This document shows positions 49,001-57,200 of a stretch of 64,000 nt of DNA, piece after piece. The stretch's first letter is position 1, and each line of letters begins with the position of its first letter. The translations under genes were made by a program, and so were the position numbers. The notes below the pieces were generated by a model. That model searched no databases and was not told the origin of the DNA. It worked only from the letters and a program-made list of their open reading frames with translations. The stretch covers positions 560,501-624,500 of the forward strand of contig NC_063999.1 in assembly GCF_932276165.1 (NCBI RefSeq), read 5' to 3'. The DNA comes from Plutella xylostella. Lineage: Eukaryota > Arthropoda > Insecta > Lepidoptera > Plutellidae.

Positions 49001-52000
49001 CCTAGCCGCGTGTATAGTTACCCAGTATGAGCAGCAGCTCCTGGGCCCGTCCGAGCGCGAACACGGGGATGAGGCAGCGGCCGCCGCGCGACACGATGTC
49101 GCTCACCAGCAGCTTGTGGCAGCCCTAGCCGCGTGTATAGTTACCCAGCAGCTTGTGGCAGCCCTAGCCGCGTGTATAGTTACCCAGTATGAGCAGCAGC
49201 TCCTGGGCCCGTCCGAGCGCGAACACGGGGATGAGGCAGCGGCCGCCGCGCGACACGATGTCGCTCACCAGCAGCTTGTGGCAGCCCTAGCCGCGTGTAT
49301 AGTTACCCAGCAGCTTGTGGCAGCCCTAGCCGCGTGTATAGTTACCCAGCAGCTTGTGGCAGCCCTAGCCGCGTGTATAGTTACCCAGTATGAGCAGCAG
49401 CTCCTGGGCCCGTCCGAGCGCGAACACGGGGATGAGGCAGCGGCCGCCGCGCGACACGATGTCGCTCACCAGCAGCTTGTGGCAGCCCTAGCCGCGTGTA
49501 TAGTTACCCAGCAGCTTGTGGCAGCCCTAGCCGCGTGTATAGTTACCCAGTATGAGCAGCAGCTCCTGGGCCCGTCCGAGCGCGAACACGGGGATGAGGC
49601 AGCGGCCGCCGCGCGACACGATGTCGCTCACGAGCGACGTGAAGCGGGACTCGCGCTCCTCGCGCTTCTCGTGGATGTGAGTGCCGTAGGTTGACTCCTG
49701 GGGGAGGAATCAACGATTCAATAGTTACATATTTTATTGATTACCATGTATTTTGCTTTGCGAGCTAAATATTGATCATTAAACGGCTTGGGAGTGTGGA
49801 GTGAGTATGCAACAATTAAGACTGAGCGGCGTCATTTTTGCTTCGCTCTGTTCGTAAATCGCAGCATGTACGGGCTCCGAATGCTTTGTTATCATTAGTT
49901 TATGAGCGTAGATTCTAGAATCTCCTACAAACATCCTTGGCCTTCAAATTGTACCCCACTAGTTAGGACCATCAAAAGTGATCTATTTATTATCCTATTA
50001 TTTATCAATATCAGACGCGGGTATTAAACATAAGAAGACTTACCGTGATGAGGACATCCGGGTGCACGGTGGGGATCTCCGCCGCCATCAGATGCCGGTC
50101 CTCTTGCCGAGAGAAGTCACCAGTGTATAGCACCTGCAAACATTGAAGATCTAATTATCTGTGTTCAACACTTGAAGTTCAAATATCCTAATAGCTTCTA
50201 CAAACCAGACGAAACAACTCAACAATTGGTCTGTCTGAGTGATAGAATCATCAAAAATTCACATAGAAATAAACTCTATACACAATAAAATACAGTGCAC
50301 AATACCGTAACGCCTGTGATCTTGACCATAGCAGTTCTAGCCCCACCGTACGAACAGAGTTTCGTAAATGTGGCAACCAGTCCAGAACATCGTTACACCA
50401 CCAATCTCATAGTATAAACAAAAATGAACCCTATTTCTATCTCCACAAAGTCCACAATACCTTAACACCAGCGATCTCGATCATGAACATGGCGGCCCCC
50501 AGCACGTGCCCTGCGTTGTAGGCCCAGAACCGCACCCCGCGCACGTCGCGCTCCTCGTGGAAGTTACACTAGCAGGAATTGGCCATGCTACCAATTTATG
50601 ATATGTATTTTTTATAATTTATTTTGAAAATATAGACCATTTTAAGAAACTAATTTCGTTATTTTTGATTTTTATTCATTACAACTATTTTTAATATAAT
50701 TTTAAAATTTGCCCGGCTGAATGGATGTATGACGTCACAGAACGTACTAAAATATTGGTGCCTTTGCCTGCGCCACAAAAAAAGCAAGTGTCACTTAACG
50801 TCAGTGAGGTAGAATGTCATTGTCATCTGTCATCTAACTCTTAACCTACAAATAATACTCTGTGAAGCAATTATACTCACTGAAGAAATACTATCTCTGT
50901 TCTTGTTGTCATCGTAGTATCCACTGGTTATTATTTATTCTTAGAAGAGATTCAAAACAAGGTAGAAAATAAATTAATTAAATCAATAAAGAGAAATAAA
51001 CATACGAGCACCTACTCTGTGCACACGGGTGATACGGGCTGTGAGCTTCACAGAGTACATGAGGTTTGCGTTTATTGACGTTTGACATTTACTTTTGTTT
51101 TGTAGGCAAATGCATTCTGTGCATATATCCTAATCAGCCCCCGTATTATGTAACTCCGAGTGGGGTTGGTTGGTATAAAATGGCTGACAACTTAGAGCAT
51201 TATTAATTATTAACTTTTTACTGACTTATCTAATTTCACAAACGTTTATGTTGAATGTAAGGATATATTGGTAGGCTTCTTGCATATTTCTTTCACTAAG
51301 ATTTTTGGTGTTTTCGGTTAATAAGTCTCTAAGTTGATACCAATTATCACCGATTGCTAACTCTCAAAAAGTTACAAAATACGGGGGCAGTATGTATATT
51401 ATACGCCTATGGTCCTAATGTGACGTCATAGAAAGGACAAATGAAGGTTATTAGTTTTTATTGAATAATTAAAAAAATAGAGACCTAATTTAAAATCTAA
51501 TGACCAGAAATTGTACTGGAAGCATATTCCTCGAAACGGTTTTAAGTATTTCATTCTTGTTCAAAAAGTTAGCATGGCCAATTAAACCTAAACATAATGC
51601 AATACAGTCCACAGTTCCTTAACACCCACGATCTTGACCATAGCAGCTTTAACCCTTAGTTCGATAAGAACAGAGTTTCCTAAATGTAGCTCTCAAAAGT
51701 CTAGAACACCCTTGCACCACCAATCTTATAGTACACACAAAAATGAACTCTAATTCTAACATACTAAAATACCTTAACGCCAGCGATCTCTATAACCCTA
51801 TTTCTATCCCGATAATCCCCACAGTACCTTAACTCCAGCAATCTCTATCATGAACATGGCGGCGCCCAGCACGTGGCCCGCGTTGTAGGCCCAGAACCGC
51901 ACCCCGCGCACGTCGCGCTCCTCGTGGAAGATATACTAGCAGAAATTAACCCTAAACATAATGCAATACAGTCCACAGTACCTTTACTCCTGCGATCTTG

Positions 52001-53815
52001 ACCATAGCAGCTTTAACCCCACCGTAAGAACAGAGTTTCGTAATTGTAGCAACCAAATGTCTAGAACAACCTTACACCACCAATCTCATAGTACAAACAA
52101 AAATGAACCCTAATTTTATCTCTATAAATTCCACAATACCTTAACGCCAGCAATCTCTATCATGAACATGGCGGCCCCCAGCACGTGGCCCGCGTTGTAG
52201 GCCCAGAACCGCACCCCGCGCACGTCGCGCTCCTCGTGGAAGTTGATGGTCTCGATGCGCTCCATAGAGCTTTCTAGCTCGGACTCCGTGTACAGCATTT
52301 GTTCTGTGGATATGTTGCTGGAAGGAGGGTGGAGTTGGTAAGGATAAATGTTTGAGGGTAAAGAAACAATACAATACATGGTACAATATATATGGCCTAA
52401 GAGCTTAAGGTCTATTAGCGTAAGCATCCATGTGAAATTTCCATGGTCCCCATGTTATCAATGTTGTGTGGTATTATCATTTTAATGAACCAAATAAATG
52501 TAACTCAAATAAGCCCTTTCTTGGGAGACAGCCACAATAAGTGGTTAACTATTTAAATGGCAAAGACGATGAAAAAAACAATATCAACCAATTCTCTGTA
52601 CTCACCTAACTTTGATGTAATCGGAGACGAGCCACCGGTATATGGCCTTGGTGGCGTGCGTCATGAACACGCGCCCCTTGAATGAGGTCTTGGTGAGAAA
52701 CCATGGCAGCGCCCCACTGTGGTCCAGGTGGAAACTGAAACGAGCTGTGGGTTAGTATTTTTGCGAAAGGAAATATTAGTGGACATGAACTGTTCTATGG
52801 CAGTTTTTTCTAGTAGAAATAACAGGGTACAATAATTAATCAGGGAACAATCAATTAATGCTTTCACTAGTTTGTCAGTTTATTATTTATTTATTTTATT
52901 TTAATTGGAAGATATACAGCACAATAAATGAATGTAAATGTAACTTATATAGATAACTTTAAGCCAATTACAAATCTTCACTTCTTAATTACTACAGTTG
53001 ACCAAATCTATTCCTCAGCTATAGTTTTTTTTGCAAAATGCTTCTTTCAATAATATCAAGGGTTACTTGATGGCTACATTGCTTAACAAAACCTTTAGCT
53101 AATCTGGTAGTCCATACTACCAGATTAGCTAAAGGTTTTGTTAAGCAATGTAGCCATCAAGTAACCCTTGATATTATTGATTAATCATTGTACTCTTCAA
53201 AGTAGAATTCCTAAGCAACCATTCTATTACCACAGATCAATATGTTATTCAAAATAAAATAAAATATGAAAGCACTAACTGTGAGATGAGCAGCAGGTCC
53301 ACTTCATCAGCCTCAATAAGGTCCACGAAAGGCAGAGCATCCATCCCCGAGAGCCCGGGGTGAATGCCGCAGTCCAACTGTGAAGCACATAACAAATAAA
53401 CATTAAAAAATTCTTTGTTGCTGACCAAGAAAGCAGATTTTGTTAAAAAAAAAGGTTTAGTATAGGCCTTTATGGAGTATGTGTAGCAGAAGGGAAGGTC
53501 TGAGAGTTATTGGGGATCATCAAAGTATGTAAAAATGAAAATCATGGTGATATTTTGTGTGTTGCATTGAACTTACCATTATCTTTTTCCCCTTGAACTC
53601 CAACATTATACATGATCGTCCAACTTCTTGGCCAGCCCCTCTGAAAACGTATAATTCGTAATCAATAATATTTTAATTGCATGAAAAGAAAATTAGGGCA
53701 GGCCTTTCAGGGGTTTCTTTGCATTTCCATTTTCAACTTACAAAGGTCTGATGGTCAATTGATCGCTTTCTTCCACTGGCACGGGGTCGGTACCCCTTCT
53801 AGGATTCGTCGTCAT
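34088..53815 (-). CDS. CPSF3: Cleavage and polyadenylation specificity factor 73 kDa, 16 exons
   Basis: CPSF73 is the zinc-dependent endonuclease that cuts pre-mRNA 3' ends and histone pre-mRNA. Exons in coding order: 53742-53815, 53577-53640, 53280-53377, 52606-52734, 52140-52317, 50044-50133, 49547-49697, 47953-48128, 44498-44627, 37724-37899, 37070-37210, 36577-36685, 35817-36001, 35185-35310, 34634-34756, 34088-34201. All junctions are in frame: 2,064 nt, 687 aa (human 684). The metallo-beta-lactamase/beta-CASP metal ligands are present: HFHLDH (its first His codon split between exons 3 and 4), GHVLGA, GDFSRQEDRH, SFSAHTDY and PPHVVLVHGE. Intron 8 contains DHCR24 on the other strand, intron 9 a full LINE, intron 3 a perfect hairpin. 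The exon 5 and exon 7 ends are duplicated in tandem. Confidence 0.95.
34550..34625 (+). repeat. RTE-type 3'-end fragment
   Basis: CGCATCGCTATTTGGGAGAG, then 'ggccggcagtggacatgtatagactgatg', resembles the '...ggaggcctatgtccagcagtgga...ggctgatgatg' end seen at 36,336-36,491. It abuts CPSF3 exon 15. Confidence 0.4.
35579..35645 (+). repeat. Dispersed repeat fragment in CPSF3 intron 13
   Basis: Short stretch (GTGTGAATCCACCAACCAGT, then 'gagctggaatggtgg') related to the 'ccaccaatccgcagtgga' family at 8,745 and 11,868. It is diverged and truncated. Confidence 0.35.
36336..36491 (+). mobile_element. RTE-clade LINE 3' fragment in CPSF3 intron 12
   Basis: Plus-strand translation reads QRDRWTDDLTRIAGSGW, then AEDRVLWRSL, an internal TGA, and EAYVQQWMIIG followed by a stop. 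This is the conserved C terminus of RTE-type ORF2. It ends in GGCTGATGATGAT. It is a 5'-truncated dead copy. Confidence 0.7.
38474..41406 (-). CDS. Non-LTR ORF2: APE endonuclease and reverse transcriptase
   Basis: The endonuclease domain carries HQNIQSIS, TEHWLDE, YRPPTGDF, VIVCGDFNVDLL and SDHSG. The reverse transcriptase carries FRPVSVLPVLSKIFE, FCDLSKAFDCVDH, GVPQGSILGPFLF and VLFADDTSLLF. The C terminus includes YSYFHSLLSYGILLWG. There is no ATG in frame before the endonuclease: the first is well inside it. The frame is open upstream to 41,406 and overlaps the end of ORF1, in the -1 frame relative to it. The slippery heptamer of ORF1 lies in this overlap, so I place the possible start of ORF2 coding there. 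The conservative core is 38,474-41,278. Confidence 0.88.
41389..42627 (-). CDS. Non-LTR ORF1 with C-terminal SGNH/esterase-like region
   Basis: This 412-aa ORF1 has an N-terminal Thr/Ala/Ser/Pro-rich repeat region (about residues 50-165) encoded by an 81-bp minisatellite. Its C-terminal half contains VVYSDRLGKDFG and TTILIMVGNSLGVSN, reminiscent of the GDS and GxND blocks of SGNH hydrolases that occur as ORF1 esterases in CR1/L2 elements; the catalytic residues look altered, so the assignment is tentative. It ends ...DLN-stop with T TTA AAT immediately before TAG. The start ATG at 42,627 is the first of the frame. Confidence 0.75.
   Translation of the reverse strand: MATTRYKFIYKKSALEQRTLEYENQLLVLSSVGLVRVEMLPEKSSPAEATTASPEATTTTSEATNSIPLATTGLSGTTTILPRATTTSEAKNSIPLATTGLSGTTTILPRATTTSEATNSIPLATTGLSGITTRLSGTTTILPRATTILPRATTSLPTATPSSRVIQSKSATADVFPTSNNKLHRIPTYAQAASRIVGNKQLPKMSPTYLTRLTTDTSSSSSAKDYSTVVYSDRLGKDFGHMLGNHVTGNVVNHCYPELSFAQIVQLISERSYTEKTTILIMVGNSLGVSNSDINRSFAILESIPAKHIFVCAFPYSCTLPDKYNYMTCSLNKNMYNACYKSDCINFFDTNLYVDNFKLTWDSLFLSLNQKRRLATEVAPLINSVISIITKKTCVPIDTVSSNTENSTVDLN
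42140..42480 (-). repeat. 81-bp coding minisatellite in ORF1
   Basis: Units recur every 81 bp; GGGATGCTGTTT words on the plus strand start at 42,263, 42,344 and 42,425. Shorter GGGAGGATGGTGGTGGCCCT sub-repeats lie at 42,155-42,215. The 27-residue unit carries SIPLATTGLSG and TTILPRATT. Because the period is a multiple of three, open frames appear on both strands; only the minus ORF1 frame is coding. Confidence 0.8.
42784..42921 (-). CDS. Small ORF, N-terminal fragment of unknown (possibly transposon) protein
   Basis: A 45-codon frame starts MEPQPGPSQEAAPSD, continues LSPRKKRPRGSFAPNVKTII and stops at TAA. The Pro/Ser/Glu leader followed by a basic patch resembles the starts of repeated insect ORFs tied to DDE transposons, but the match is only a general impression. 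It lies in CPSF3 intron 9 between the LINE and another repeat. It could be a truncated first exon or a chance frame. Confidence 0.25.
   Translation of the reverse strand: MEPQPGPSQEAAPSDRAQESDFLSPRKKRPRGSFAPNVKTIILNI
42955..43200. repeat. Lepidopteran dispersed repeat (CCGGCCAAGTG type)
   Basis: The segment begins AAACCGGCCAAGTGCCAGTT, then GGACTCGCGCACTGAGGGTT and 'ccctac', and ends with TTTTCAGCTACGGAACTCTA. This is a familiar high-copy lepidopteran repeat; the transposon class is uncertain. Confidence 0.55.
43516..43829 (-). mobile_element. Non-LTR reverse transcriptase C-terminal fragment
   Basis: Minus-strand translation gives TFYTSSLWVNYTQGAINRLR, then QYNNSFRMLMGLPRYCSASG, RRKRVASMLFRLRGSTNSIL and a terminal HWVRIVTGIG. 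This is the extreme C terminus of a non-LTR ORF2 common in Lepidoptera. It is 5'-truncated and dead. Confidence 0.65.
43990..44228 (+). mobile_element. Lep1-like non-autonomous Helitron
   Basis: It starts TCATATTATAAATGCGAAAG and ends AACAGCTAG before a T, fitting Helitron TC...CTAG ends inserted between A/T bases. 'cgggaaaact.attaaggtgaagcgaagctcg' near the 3' end is family-typical. The middle contains inverted stretches (TAACACATAATAGCTTATGTGTTA, and a TTTTTATCGCGGAATTCC pair). It lies in CPSF3 intron 9. Confidence 0.65.
45495..47707 (+). CDS. DHCR24: Delta(24)-sterol reductase (24-dehydrocholesterol reductase), 3 exons
   Basis: This FAD-dependent ER membrane enzyme reduces the C24 double bond of desmosterol, using NADPH, to give cholesterol. 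In insects it finishes the dealkylation of plant sterols. Exons 45495-45674, 46062-46329 and 46569-47707 join in frame: 1,587 nt, 528 aa (human 516). An N-terminal membrane segment (LVVVLFCLPASFLFELLL) is followed by VQNWNKLPPP, CTSRPNWLSLS, VRVEPMVTIGDIT, FGTGMSTHSHKVGLYHE and VVLADGS, which mark the FAD-binding domain. KPWFYKHVESFL, FGNNPLFRLFFGW and FLYADIFMTKEEFEVMFD match the C-terminal half. The gene lies wholly inside CPSF3 intron 8 on the opposite strand; its stop is 245 bp from CPSF3 exon 8. A poly(A) signal is at 47,724. Confidence 0.95.
47724..47729 (+). terminator. DHCR24 poly(A) signal
   Basis: AATAAA 17 bases after the DHCR24 stop codon, which implies a very short 3' UTR that ends before CPSF3 exon 8. 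Confidence 0.6.
48453..49632 (-). repeat. Higher-order tandem array duplicating CPSF3 exon 7 end and its splice donor
   Basis: The array is built from two modules: a 39-bp unit (plus strand starts CAGCAGCTTGTGGCAGCCCT) present 17 times, and an 84-bp unit (CAGTATGAGCAGCAGCTCCT...) present 6 times, starting at 48,543, 48,783, 49,023, 49,185, 49,386 and 49,548. Numbers of 39-mers between successive 84-mers are 2, 4, 4, 2, 3, 2. The 84-mer is the last 84 nt of CPSF3 exon 7 (less one base); the 39-mer starts with the intron 7 donor, GGTAACT on the minus strand. Copies look identical by eye, so the array is young or homogenised. The long plus-strand frame through it (48,474-49,694) is a side effect of periods divisible by three. 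Confidence 0.92.
50461..50568 (-). other. Exon-5-like copy A, potential in-phase alternative exon
   Basis: Exactly 108 nt (36 codons), open, bounded by CTGCTAG at the 5' side and GTATTG at the 3' side, both phase 0 like the exon 5/6 junction. Translation runs CNFHEERDVRG...AGHVLGA...EIAGVK. Compared with the real exon it has five substitutions, all at synonymous third positions. Splicing from exon 5 into this copy would insert 36 residues in frame. Whether it is ever used cannot be told from sequence. Confidence 0.5.
50581..51579. mobile_element. 999-bp non-autonomous DNA transposon with AATT target duplication
   Basis: Termini are inverted: GGCCATGCTA at the left and TAGCATGGCC at the right. 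AATT flanks both ends (50,577-50,580 and 51,580-51,583). A neighbouring duplicate of the same intron (near 51,936-51,965) reads GCAGAAATTAACCCTAAACA and lacks the insert, so it preserves the empty site. There is no long ORF. A 4-bp duplication is seen in several superfamilies (e.g. Sola, Chapaev), so I leave it unassigned. It contains two TGACGTCA words (50,730 and 51,421). Confidence 0.75.
51828..51935 (-). other. Exon-5-like copy B, potential in-phase alternative exon
   Basis: A second 108-nt open copy, flanked by TTTCTGCTAG and GTACTG. It begins YIFHEERD and ends EIAGVK. Against the real exon it has two changes in the shared part, both synonymous third-position changes. The same in-phase property applies as for copy A, and exon 5 - copy B - copy A - exon 6 would also stay in frame. 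Confidence 0.5.
53047..53180. repeat. Perfect 65-bp-arm palindrome in CPSF3 intron 3
   Basis: Positions 53,047-53,111 and 53,116-53,180 are exact reverse complements, separated by CCAT. Arms contain AAGGGTTACTTGATGGCTAC. No flanking duplication is obvious. It could be a MITE, a hairpin-RNA source, or a sequencing/assembly foldback. Confidence 0.92.
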
Positions 53816-54288
53816 TGCTCTACAGAAGTAATTATACTATTATCAAGCAGATATCATGCGTGGTATTATTTTTAAAATATTGAAAACCAAATTCATTTAC
53901 AAACAACAACCGGCCACAAACAAATAAATTTAGGTTATGTCAATGTTGCCATATAAAATAATGTAATAGTTGTTTAGTACTCTCGACTGGCAACATCAAG
54001 TTGTTCCGTTTCGTTTCTTTTTCGGTGACGATTATCGTAAAATAATGTGAAAGTAAATTTATAGAACCAAAATTACTTTTTATTGATTTATTTATCATAT
54101 TTTATTTTTTTCATGTAAAAATAAGATGCGAAATGGTAAAAAAAGAAACAAAAAGTAATCAAAACTATGACCACTTTGAGATAAGAAATATATGAATTTG
54201 CGGATAACCAAACGCAAACGCAGTTGTCAAATAATTTAACACATGTGCGATGTGTTTATCTTCAATTTATTCCTGAAAATAAATTAAA
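53816..54288. promoter_or_regulatory. Bidirectional promoter region CPSF3/KRI1
   Basis: Only 473 bp separate the CPSF3 ATG (53,815, minus) from the KRI1 ATG (54,289, plus). The interval has no frame of interest and no TATA box that stands out. The arrangement implies shared or back-to-back promoters for two housekeeping genes. Confidence 0.5.
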
Positions 54289-57200
54289 ATGCCGCAAAAT
54301 AAACTATTTGATGAGGATTCTGAAGATGAAAATGTTACTTTTGATGCTAAAGGAGAGTACGCTAAACGATACGACGCCTGGCGACAGAAGGAGGAGTTGC
54401 ACAAATGTGAGTTCGATATTTCCACTTTATTTACCCAAATCTCTTATTTCATACACCATACACCGTAACCTATTATTCTATCCTTTTCTACAATTAAATT
54501 CCATACTTTACCCAACTTTCAGTGGAACAAAAGTATGGTGACAAGGCTTTAAACTCAGACGGGGAGGTTTCATCCGACAGTGAGGATGAGGAGCCCCAGG
54601 AGATGTCTCCGGAGATGGAGGAGCAGTTCCTGAAGACCCTGGCGCTACTGAAGACCAAGGACCCCAGGATCTACGACCCACAGTTCAAGTTCTTTGAGGA
54701 GGCAGAGGAGAATAGGAAGCTGGAGGAAGCAAAGGCTGGTAGGTTAGGTTCTGTTTTTGAACCAGGCTGCTAGCATTTCTAGTCTTGTTAGAGTGTTTAT
54801 TAATTGCCTAGATAAAGAAACACCTCAACAATGATGCTGTTTACATACATATGTGTGAGTGGGAGTAGGAAGGAGTATTGACAGTCATACAAATAGGGTG
54901 AAATAGGAAGAACCACCTCTTTCATGAATTTTCTAATTTATTTTGCATTACATTTAAAATTTATTTGCATAACATCAGTGACTATTGAATCTGGTATGTG
55001 AGGGCAAAGGACTGTATTTACTATTCAAACAAAAAACTGTAAAATATACCTACATACATTCTTCTATTAATATCTTAGTAATGGTATTTTTATATTTACA
55101 ATAGTCCAATAAGTTATTGTTGAAAGAAAGTTATATGTTAATTGTAACTTAGTACCTACTTATACTAAACTATCTATATATTTTTCAAATAAAAAAGATA
55201 ATAATATAAAAATTATATTATATTCAATGATGTTATAAAATATATTTCCAGAAAATAAGTCAAAACCTAAGAAAGAGGTGAACAGTCTGGCAGCTGCATT
55301 TGCTGACAGTGATGATGATGATGATGAGAACAATGATGGAGGAATCTTCAAAGTCGAGAAGAAGGCACCACCGACACAGAGAGAGGGTAAAAAGGTGAGT
55401 TACTTCATTGAACAGAAATGCAAACTAAAAAAGTAGTTTAAGAGTCTATTGAATACAAAAAAAAACAATCAAATCTTACCTTCCATACAACACACCAAAC
55501 AACTGATTATAGTAACTTAAGACTGGCTCCATGTTCAGAATGCTCCCAAAAAAAACATACCTTCAAAACCAGGGGTCATATTTTTCTATCTGACTCTTTA
55601 ATTTCATTAAATATCTCTTGCTTCCTCAGGAAGATAAGATCCGAGCATACCTGAAGGGAGAAGCAGAGGTGGTGGACTCGAAGGTAGAAGCAGAGCTAGC
55701 ACCGCTGCGGGCACTGTGGGCGGACCCTGCACTCAATGAAGGGGAAAAGTTCTTGAGAGACTACATATTGAATAAAAGGTAAGGGGGTTTGTTTATTTAT
55801 ATTTGTAAACTGTACAGTAACACAGCCCAAACATGACATAAGTAATAAATTAAAAACATATAAAATATAATAAAAATAAAAATAATTCAAAATATAGCTA
55901 TTTACTAACATACTGAGCTAAAAGTAAGATATTCTAAAATCGCGGTAACATAAACATAACACACACACACACTGTGATAACCTTACTTGGAATAAATAAT
56001 TTTATTATTATTATTCTAAAAGCGAATATAAACTTACAACAGCCTTTGAACGCAGCTTCCATATTGTAACTGAGTGCACACTAGATACACAAAAATATTG
56101 CCCCTCACAAGCCAAGCCATGTGGGCACTTAACCCCTCAACCGCCAACAGATACGAGGGAGATAACTCCTCGGCTGTCGGCGAGGCGGCGGGCAAGCTGC
56201 GCGATGATGCAGATCTGGAGGCCGACGAGGAGATCGTGGAGGAGCAGGGACGCTTCGAGAGGGCCTACAACTTCCGGTTCGAGGAGCCTGATCAGGACTA
56301 TGTGAGTATATTCATACACATTTGTATTTTTTATAAGACACTGCAAATAAACACAGGTGAATTTCTCAGTAAGAAGGCATCTAAAACAGCTGTCCAAATA
56401 AAAGGACAATTCCATCAAGACGAAAATGAACAGCATATAATATTTTTTTCGCGTTGTTTTATTTACTAGTGATATATCAGGGTGTCCACTTTCTGGAAAG
56501 TCAGGGATAGTCAGGGAAAAGTCAGGGAAGCTCAAGGTGGTCATGGAAAGTCAGTGAAATTGATGGGCCACCTGGAAAGTCAGGGAAAGATGACTAGTAA
56601 TGCATTTTTTTATAGTTATTTCCTTTAATAGTTATTATTTTTCTTTTTCTATTTTAAACGTAAAATACATAAGTCATAAAATAAAATCTCGTTAGCCAGA
56701 TTCCAGACTCAGTTTATAGTTTGTGAAATAGTAAAATGATGTCCCCTTAATTCAGTTTCTTTCAAAAGATTGTGACTCGGCTTGCCATTCTGAACAACTT
56801 TTGTTTTAAGAGTTTTAGGAGTTTGTGATGAAAAAGAGGAAAGAAGTCCCCATATAACGTGTTGGTGCAAAGGCGCTGTATCGGCGCTCATTTCATCGAT
56901 AAATTCTCATACTTTGCGCCGGCAGCGGCAGCGGGAGCGCATGCAGACGTGCCTCCATGTTGCACCTAATGTTTTTTTTAAAGCTTCGCGCCCATTCGAG
57001 AACATTTGATTTCGGTTGTTTTAATTAAATAAATTAAGGACTGAATTAATAAAGCTAAACACGCTTTATTTGAGTTATTTCAGTTTTGATGGCCCTAAGA
57101 TTATTATACTAGGCACTATTACAAGTTTCATATACAAAATTTAAAAGTTTATTTTATCAACCTCGCATTTTCTGAAAAAAAAATAAGGAGGCTTACTTTT

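Larger units (their letters stand above)
50306..52140 (-). repeat. Tandem copies of CPSF3 exon 5 end and flanking intron
   Basis: A unit of about 330 bp containing the last part of exon 5, its donor and downstream intron is repeated in intron 5. Two copies keep an intact exon-like part (50,461-50,568 and 51,828-51,935). Further short decayed copies of the exon end are seen at about 50,306, 51,620, 51,774 and 51,982, most still with the donor. Shared flank words include GATCTTGACCATAGCAG and ACACCACCAATCT.ATAGTA. A 999-bp transposon splits the array. Confidence 0.88.

Noticed and set aside
48453..49632. CRISPR-like regular repeats
   Set aside because: Spacers are themselves repeated and identical, the modules derive from a host exon-intron border, and the genome is eukaryotic.
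48474..49694. 406-aa open frame on the plus strand, built of perfect repeats
   Set aside because: Both module lengths (39 and 84) are multiples of three, so any stop-free frame stays open. The conserved sense is CPSF3 exon 7 on the minus strand.
53681..53875. Plus-strand 64-aa frame over CPSF3 exon 1
   Set aside because: Antisense to the CPSF3 start exon, which has the conserved protein start and in-phase donor.
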